From: Acidimicrobiia bacterium
GTDB lineage: Bacteria > Actinomycetota > Acidimicrobiia > Acidimicrobiales > Ilumatobacteraceae
NCBI GenBank assembly: GCA_009926705.1
Contig: RFOJ01000029.1
Span: 1-9,098, forward strand
DNA length: 9,098 nucleotides
Reading direction: 5' to 3'
This document shows positions 6,337 through 9,098 of the stretch, one piece after another. The first letter of the stretch is position 1; each line of letters begins with the position of its first letter. The position numbers were made by a program, and so were the translations under genes. Below the pieces are notes generated by a model that was not told where the DNA came from, did no database searches, and worked only from the letters and a program-made list of their open reading frames with translations.

Positions 6337-7494
6337 GTTGAGGGTCTCGCAGGGCAGCTCGACGACGAATCGGGCGCCGGCGGCACCGTCGTGGCGTGGT
6401 TCTGCCCACACGCGTCCGCCGTGCAGCCGCACGTGTTCGCGCACCAGTGCAAGGCCGAGGCCGGCGCCTTCGCCCGCCCCTCGTTTGCTTGCGCCTGCGC
6501 CGCGAGAGAATCGTTCGAAGATACGTTCTCGGTCGGCCTCCGGAACCCCTTCGCCCGCATCTTCGACGCAGATCCGTACGTGTGACGCCGAGTCTTCGGC
6601 AGGCTCGACTCGTACCGAAGCAGAACCGCCGCCGTGGTTGCGCGCGTTATCGACGAGGTTCGCCACCACGCGAGCGAGACGCCGCCGGTCGCCGCTCAAC
6701 ACCATGTGCTGGCAGCGCTCATCGACGTGCACCGGAGTGCGGGGGAGACTGCTTGCCTTCACCGATTGTTCGACCAGCTCGGTCACGCGCAGCGTGTCGT
6801 GATTGATGCGGACGGCACCCGCGTCGTACCGGGAGATTTCGAGAAGGTCTTCGACGAGCCCGCTGAATCGCGCGACGTCGGCGACCAGCAAGTCGAGAGC
6901 AGCTTGGCTGCGCTCGGTGAGTTCGTCGCGACGAGACGAGAGCACTTCGACGGATGCGGCAAGCGTCATCAACGGAGAACGCAGCTCGTGGCTCACGTCG
7001 CTTGCGAATCGTGCGTCGCGCTCGACGCGGTCTTGCAGGCGGGCGACCATGTCATTGAACGAATCGGTGAGTGCGTTCATATCGGGGTCGTCGGTCGGCT
7101 CGAGCCTCGTGTCGAGGCGGCCTTCGGCGATGGCTCGTGCGGCGTCGGCCGCGCCGGCAAGCGGTCGCACGACGCGCTCACTCGACACGATGCCCAAGAT
7201 GAGGCCGACTAAGACGGTGATGATGGTCGCGAGAATCAGCGACGCCCTCACGCTGCCGAGCGTCTCGGTGATGAGCTGGTCGCTGAGGCCCAGTTCGCCG
7301 TCGCGTGCTCGAAGGTTCGAGCGAGTCAGCGTGTACGTGAGAAAAAAGAGCACACCCGATAACAGCAGTGCGCCGACCACGAACGTAAGAAGAATGCGCG
7401 TGCGCACGCCGACGCGGCGCGGAGTCCAGCGGCGCACAAACGCGCGGAGTCGCGACGTTCGGCGCGGATGGGCCGGCCGAGTCGGACTCGTCAC
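6334..7494 (-). CDS. Two-component sensor histidine kinase with HAMP domain, MtrB/CseC-like
   Basis: Membrane histidine kinase of 386 residues. Order: a basic, Arg-rich cytoplasmic N-terminus (1-33), a first membrane helix (about 34-56), a short external segment (about 57-84), a second helix (about 85-105), HAMP (about 106-158, with VVRPL and a DPDMNALTDSFNDMV linker), HisKA with phosphoacceptor H169 in DVSHELRSP, then HATPase_c. The ATPase has the N box NLVDNARNH (N279, N283), the G1 box EDAGEGVPE, an F box (IFERFSRG) and the G2 box GEGAGLGLAL. All catalytic elements look intact. The GTG start overlaps the stop of the response-regulator gene by 4 bp, so the two are coupled and presumably partners. 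The external loop is only about 28 residues, far shorter than I recall for MtrB, so the signal may be sensed in or at the membrane. The stimulus is unknown. Confidence 0.92.
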   Translation of the reverse strand: MTSPTRPAHPRRTSRLRAFVRRWTPRRVGVRTRILLTFVVGALLLSGVLFFLTYTLTRSNLRARDGELGLSDQLITETLGSVRASLILATIITVLVGLILGIVSSERVVRPLAGAADAARAIAEGRLDTRLEPTDDPDMNALTDSFNDMVARLQDRVERDARFASDVSHELRSPLMTLAASVEVLSSRRDELTERSQAALDLLVADVARFSGLVEDLLEISRYDAGAVRINHDTLRVTELVEQSVKASSLPRTPVHVDERCQHMVLSGDRRRLARVVANLVDNARNHGGGSASVRVEPAEDSASHVRICVEDAGEGVPEADRERIFERFSRGAGASKRGAGEGAGLGLALVREHVRLHGGRVWAEPRHDGAAGARFVVELPCETLN

Positions 7495-8174
7495 GATTGC
7501 AGTCGATAGCCGAGACCGCGGACGGTGACCACGTGCCGCGGATTGGCAGGATCGATCTCAATCTTCATGCGTAGCCGTCGCACGTGCACGTCGACGAGTC
7601 GTCCGTCTCCGAAATAGTCGTAGTCCCACACCTTCTTTAACAGCGTCTCGCGACTGAACACACCGCTCGGATCTTCGGCGAGAACGCAAAGCAACTTGAA
7701 CTCGGTCTTGGTGACGGGTACGTCGGCTCCGCGCAAGGTAACGCGACCTTCCGCCGGCACGATGTGTAGGTCGCCGAACTCAAGCACCGCGTGTTCGTGC
7801 TGCTCGGCGGGTTTCGCCCGGCGCAAGAGTGCTCGGATGCGGGCAGAAAGTTCTTTCGGTGCGAACGGTTTGGTCATGTAGTCGTCGGCGCCGGCTTCGA
7901 GCCCGGCCACCACGTCGTGGGTGTCGCTGCGTGCCGTGACCATCACGATGGGCACACTGCTCGTCGAACGAATCTGTCGACACAGCTCGAAGCCATCAAT
8001 GCCAGGCAACATGATGTCGATCAGTACGACGTCGGCAGGATTCGCCGCAAAGAGCGACGACGCGTCTTCTCCTGTTGCTGCTTCGTCAACCATCCAACCT
8101 TCGTCTTCAAGTGCAAGACGCACGGAGGTGCGGATGCGCTCGTCGTCCTCGACGGTGAGAATGCGCGTGCCCAC
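7491..8174 (-). CDS. OmpR/PhoB-family response regulator, MtrA/CseB-like
   Basis: DNA-binding response regulator of 227 residues. The receiver domain (1-~120) has the acidic pocket E9-D10-D11, phosphoacceptor D53 in LIDIMLPG, T80 and K102 in TKPF. The DEAGADDY-like segment is GLEAGADDYM, typical of actinobacterial MtrA, CseB and AfsQ1 relatives. The C-terminal winged helix (~130-227) carries TKTEFKLL, a recognition region around GDGRLVDVHVRRLRMKIE and the terminal VTVRGLGYRL. It would be phosphorylated by the adjoining histidine kinase, whose gene overlaps by 4 bp downstream. Start is a GTG, the first codon that gives the standard MGTRILTVEDD opening. It lies 24 bp after the phosphatase gene stop, behind a possible -10 (TACCTT) and a perfect short palindrome. 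Which regulon it controls cannot be told. The lpqB gene usually downstream of mtrAB is absent; glpK follows instead. Confidence 0.93.
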   Translation of the reverse strand: MGTRILTVEDDERIRTSVRLALEDEGWMVDEAATGEDASSLFAANPADVVLIDIMLPGIDGFELCRQIRSTSSVPIVMVTARSDTHDVVAGLEAGADDYMTKPFAPKELSARIRALLRRAKPAEQHEHAVLEFGDLHIVPAEGRVTLRGADVPVTKTEFKLLCVLAEDPSGVFSRETLLKKVWDYDYFGDGRLVDVHVRRLRMKIEIDPANPRHVVTVRGLGYRLQS

Positions 8175-8182
8175 GAGGCTCC

Positions 8183-8188
8183 AAGGTA
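8183..8188 (-). promoter_or_regulatory. Possible -10 element (TACCTT) for the response regulator gene
   Basis: TACCTT matches TANNNT on the minus strand and ends 8 bases before the GTG start, two bases further than in the clearer cases here. It shares one base with the palindrome at 8188-8200. A GGAG lying four bases before the GTG could instead act as a closely spaced ribosome-binding site. Confidence 0.3.
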
Positions 8189-8200
8189 GTGCTGAGCACT
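8188..8200. promoter_or_regulatory. Perfect 13-bp palindrome upstream of the response regulator, candidate operator
   Basis: AGTGCTGAGCACT has two perfect 6-base arms around a single central base. It overlaps the stop codon of the phosphatase gene and abuts the possible -10 of the response-regulator gene. The one-base centre makes an RNA hairpin poor, so a dimeric protein site is more plausible than a terminator. A chance occurrence remains possible. Confidence 0.3.
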
Positions 8201-9008
8201 AAGCGTGCGGGTGCTTGCGCTTCGCCGCGACGAGCATCGCCGACAACTCGTCGAACACCCCGGGTGCGGACACCAGAACTTCGGCGGGATGGAGCGGGCC
8301 GCCGCTGAAGTCGCCGCTTCGTGCTCCTGCTTCGCGGGCGATGAGCTCCGCGGCGAGCACGTCCCAGCTATGGAGATTCTCTTCGAAATACGCGTCGAGA
8401 CGTCCGCAGGCAACGAAGCAGATGTCGACGGCTGCTGCGCCCATGCGTCGCACGTCGCGAATGCGATGGATGAATTCGGAGACTCGTCGTGACTGCACGG
8501 TGCGATGGGCCGGCGTGTAGCTGAACCCGGTGGCAACGAGGGCCTTGCTCACTGCGGACTGCGAAGAACAAGAAATCACGTTGCCGTTCAAGGTGGCGCC
8601 GCCGCCGCGACGAGCAGCGAACATTTCGTCGAGATCGGGCATGTAGACGGCCCCGACAAGTCCACCCTCGGCGTCACGTGCACCGATGGAGACGCACCAC
8701 GTGGGCAAGCCGTACATGAAACTCGTCGTGCCATCAATCGGGTCGACATGCCACTCGATGCCCGACGAGCCGCGGTGTCCGGCACCCTCTTCGCCGATGA
8801 TCGAATCATCAGGTCGCGACTCGCGTAAGCCGGCGACGATCATGGCTTCTGACTCGCGGTCGAACTTCGTCACCATGTCGGTGTCGGTCAGTTTGGTGCC
8901 GACCACGTGCATGCCACCGGCGCGACCGTTGCGGGCGTGCGTTCCGGCGCTGCGAGCCAGATCTTGCGCGAGGCGCAACAGCTGGTCGGGCGAGTTATTT
9001 GTTGTCAC
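8199..9008 (-). CDS. Inositol monophosphatase family protein
   Basis: Mg2+-dependent sugar-phosphate phosphatase of 269 residues (family usually 250-280). Metal-binding motifs are all present: E73 in IIGEE, the DPIDGTTSF motif with D89, I91, D92, G93 and T94, and D216 in HSWDVLAAELIAREAG. The upstream KLTDTDMVTKFDRESE segment matches the family's K-x-x-x-D-x-V-T-x-x-D pattern. The usual Asn of DGTTNF is Ser here. Substrate may be myo-inositol-1-phosphate, feeding phosphatidylinositol lipids, or histidinol phosphate (HisN), or fructose-1,6-bisphosphate; sequence alone does not decide. The frame can extend to a TTG at 9053, but I chose the GTG at 9008: it begins the family's N-terminal helix, and the extra residues overlap the end of the upstream gene in another frame. 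With this start it overlaps that gene by 14 bp. It lies 24 bp before the response-regulator gene. Confidence 0.88.
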   Translation of the reverse strand: MTTNNSPDQLLRLAQDLARSAGTHARNGRAGGMHVVGTKLTDTDMVTKFDRESEAMIVAGLRESRPDDSIIGEEGAGHRGSSGIEWHVDPIDGTTSFMYGLPTWCVSIGARDAEGGLVGAVYMPDLDEMFAARRGGGATLNGNVISCSSQSAVSKALVATGFSYTPAHRTVQSRRVSEFIHRIRDVRRMGAAAVDICFVACGRLDAYFEENLHSWDVLAAELIAREAGARSGDFSGGPLHPAEVLVSAPGVFDELSAMLVAAKRKHPHA

Positions 9009-9098
9009 GTTCGCGCCATTCGCCCATCGCTCGCAAGCCAAGCACTGCGACAACGCTCATTCCTGCTGCAAACGAGATTGATCCGATGAGCACGCCGA
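8995..9098 (-). CDS. C-terminal end of a probable membrane protein (partial)
   Basis: Reading leftward from the right edge, one frame (first full codon at 9096) stays open for 33 codons and stops at TAA (8995-8997). It encodes a hydrophobic stretch of about 20 residues rich in Gly, Ala, Val, Ile and Ser (starting GVLIGSISFAAG), followed by a polar tail ending MGEWRERDNK. That is the look of a last membrane helix with a cytoplasmic tail. The two other minus-strand frames give polar, Cys/Arg-rich peptides or an early stop. It overlaps the phosphatase start by 14 bp in a different frame, as expected for coupled genes. The family cannot be recognised from this fragment, and the gene continues outside the window. 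Confidence 0.5.
   Translation of the reverse strand, partial: GVLIGSISFAAGMSVVAVLGLRAMGEWRERDNK

Noticed and set aside
5826..6560. A 244-codon minus-strand frame across the glpK start and histidine kinase end
   Set aside because: It is out of frame with both genes, and its composition is low in hydrophobic periodicity. Both genes have intact catalytic motifs in their own frames.
6803..7528. A 241-codon plus-strand frame opposite the histidine kinase gene
   Set aside because: Ser/Arg-rich antisense product without domain features; the kinase on the other strand has all its boxes.
1..9098. Search by eye for CRISPR arrays, insertion-sequence ends, tRNA or rRNA genes, toxin-antitoxin pairs or other defence genes
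   Set aside because: None seen. All sizeable frames in sense orientation are housekeeping or regulatory genes, and gaps are too short to hide RNA genes of usual size.

Overview
The window looks like ordinary chromosomal DNA from a high-GC actinobacterium. GC is roughly 60-65% by eye, and GTG starts are common. Shine-Dalgarno sequences are nearly absent. Several genes begin 6-7 bases after a TANNNT -10 element, the layout of leaderless actinobacterial mRNAs. Tightly packed genes, a PimB-type mannosyltransferase, an MtrA/CseB-like two-component pair and a QueG fit a class such as Acidimicrobiia. That placement is inference from style and gene content, not a phylogenetic result.

Plus strand, left part (1-4809): a 5'-truncated epoxyqueuosine reductase gene (queG) overlaps by 4 bp a GT4 glycosyltransferase resembling phosphatidylinositol-mannoside mannosyltransferase PimB'. 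Next come an SRPBCC/START-like small protein and, again with a 4-bp overlap, a ROK-family glucokinase. The glycosyltransferase, SRPBCC protein and sugar kinase echo a grouping I recall from other Actinobacteria (the pimB'/TB16.3 neighbourhood of mycobacteria, and glkA in Streptomyces). After a 72-bp spacer with its own leaderless promoter comes an AlaC-type alanine aminotransferase.

Minus strand, right part (4843-9098): reading from the right edge, there is the C-terminal end of a probable membrane protein, then an inositol-monophosphatase-family phosphatase overlapping it by 14 bp. An OmpR-family response regulator and its histidine kinase (4-bp overlap) follow, then glycerol kinase (glpK). 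Spacings are overlapping or under 25 bp, so the set can be one transcript. glpK and possibly the response regulator also carry their own -10 elements. The two halves converge at 4810-4842, where a GC-rich hairpin lies.

I found no mobile element, CRISPR array, RNA gene or defence cassette, and no convincing undescribed system. There is no gene-free stretch over 300 bases. Items worth a second look are the repeated leaderless-promoter pattern, a 21-bp tandem duplication inserted in the glycosyltransferase, a palindrome overlapping the response-regulator promoter, a histidine kinase with a very short external loop, and a glycerol kinase lacking the fructose-1,6-bisphosphate-binding arginine.
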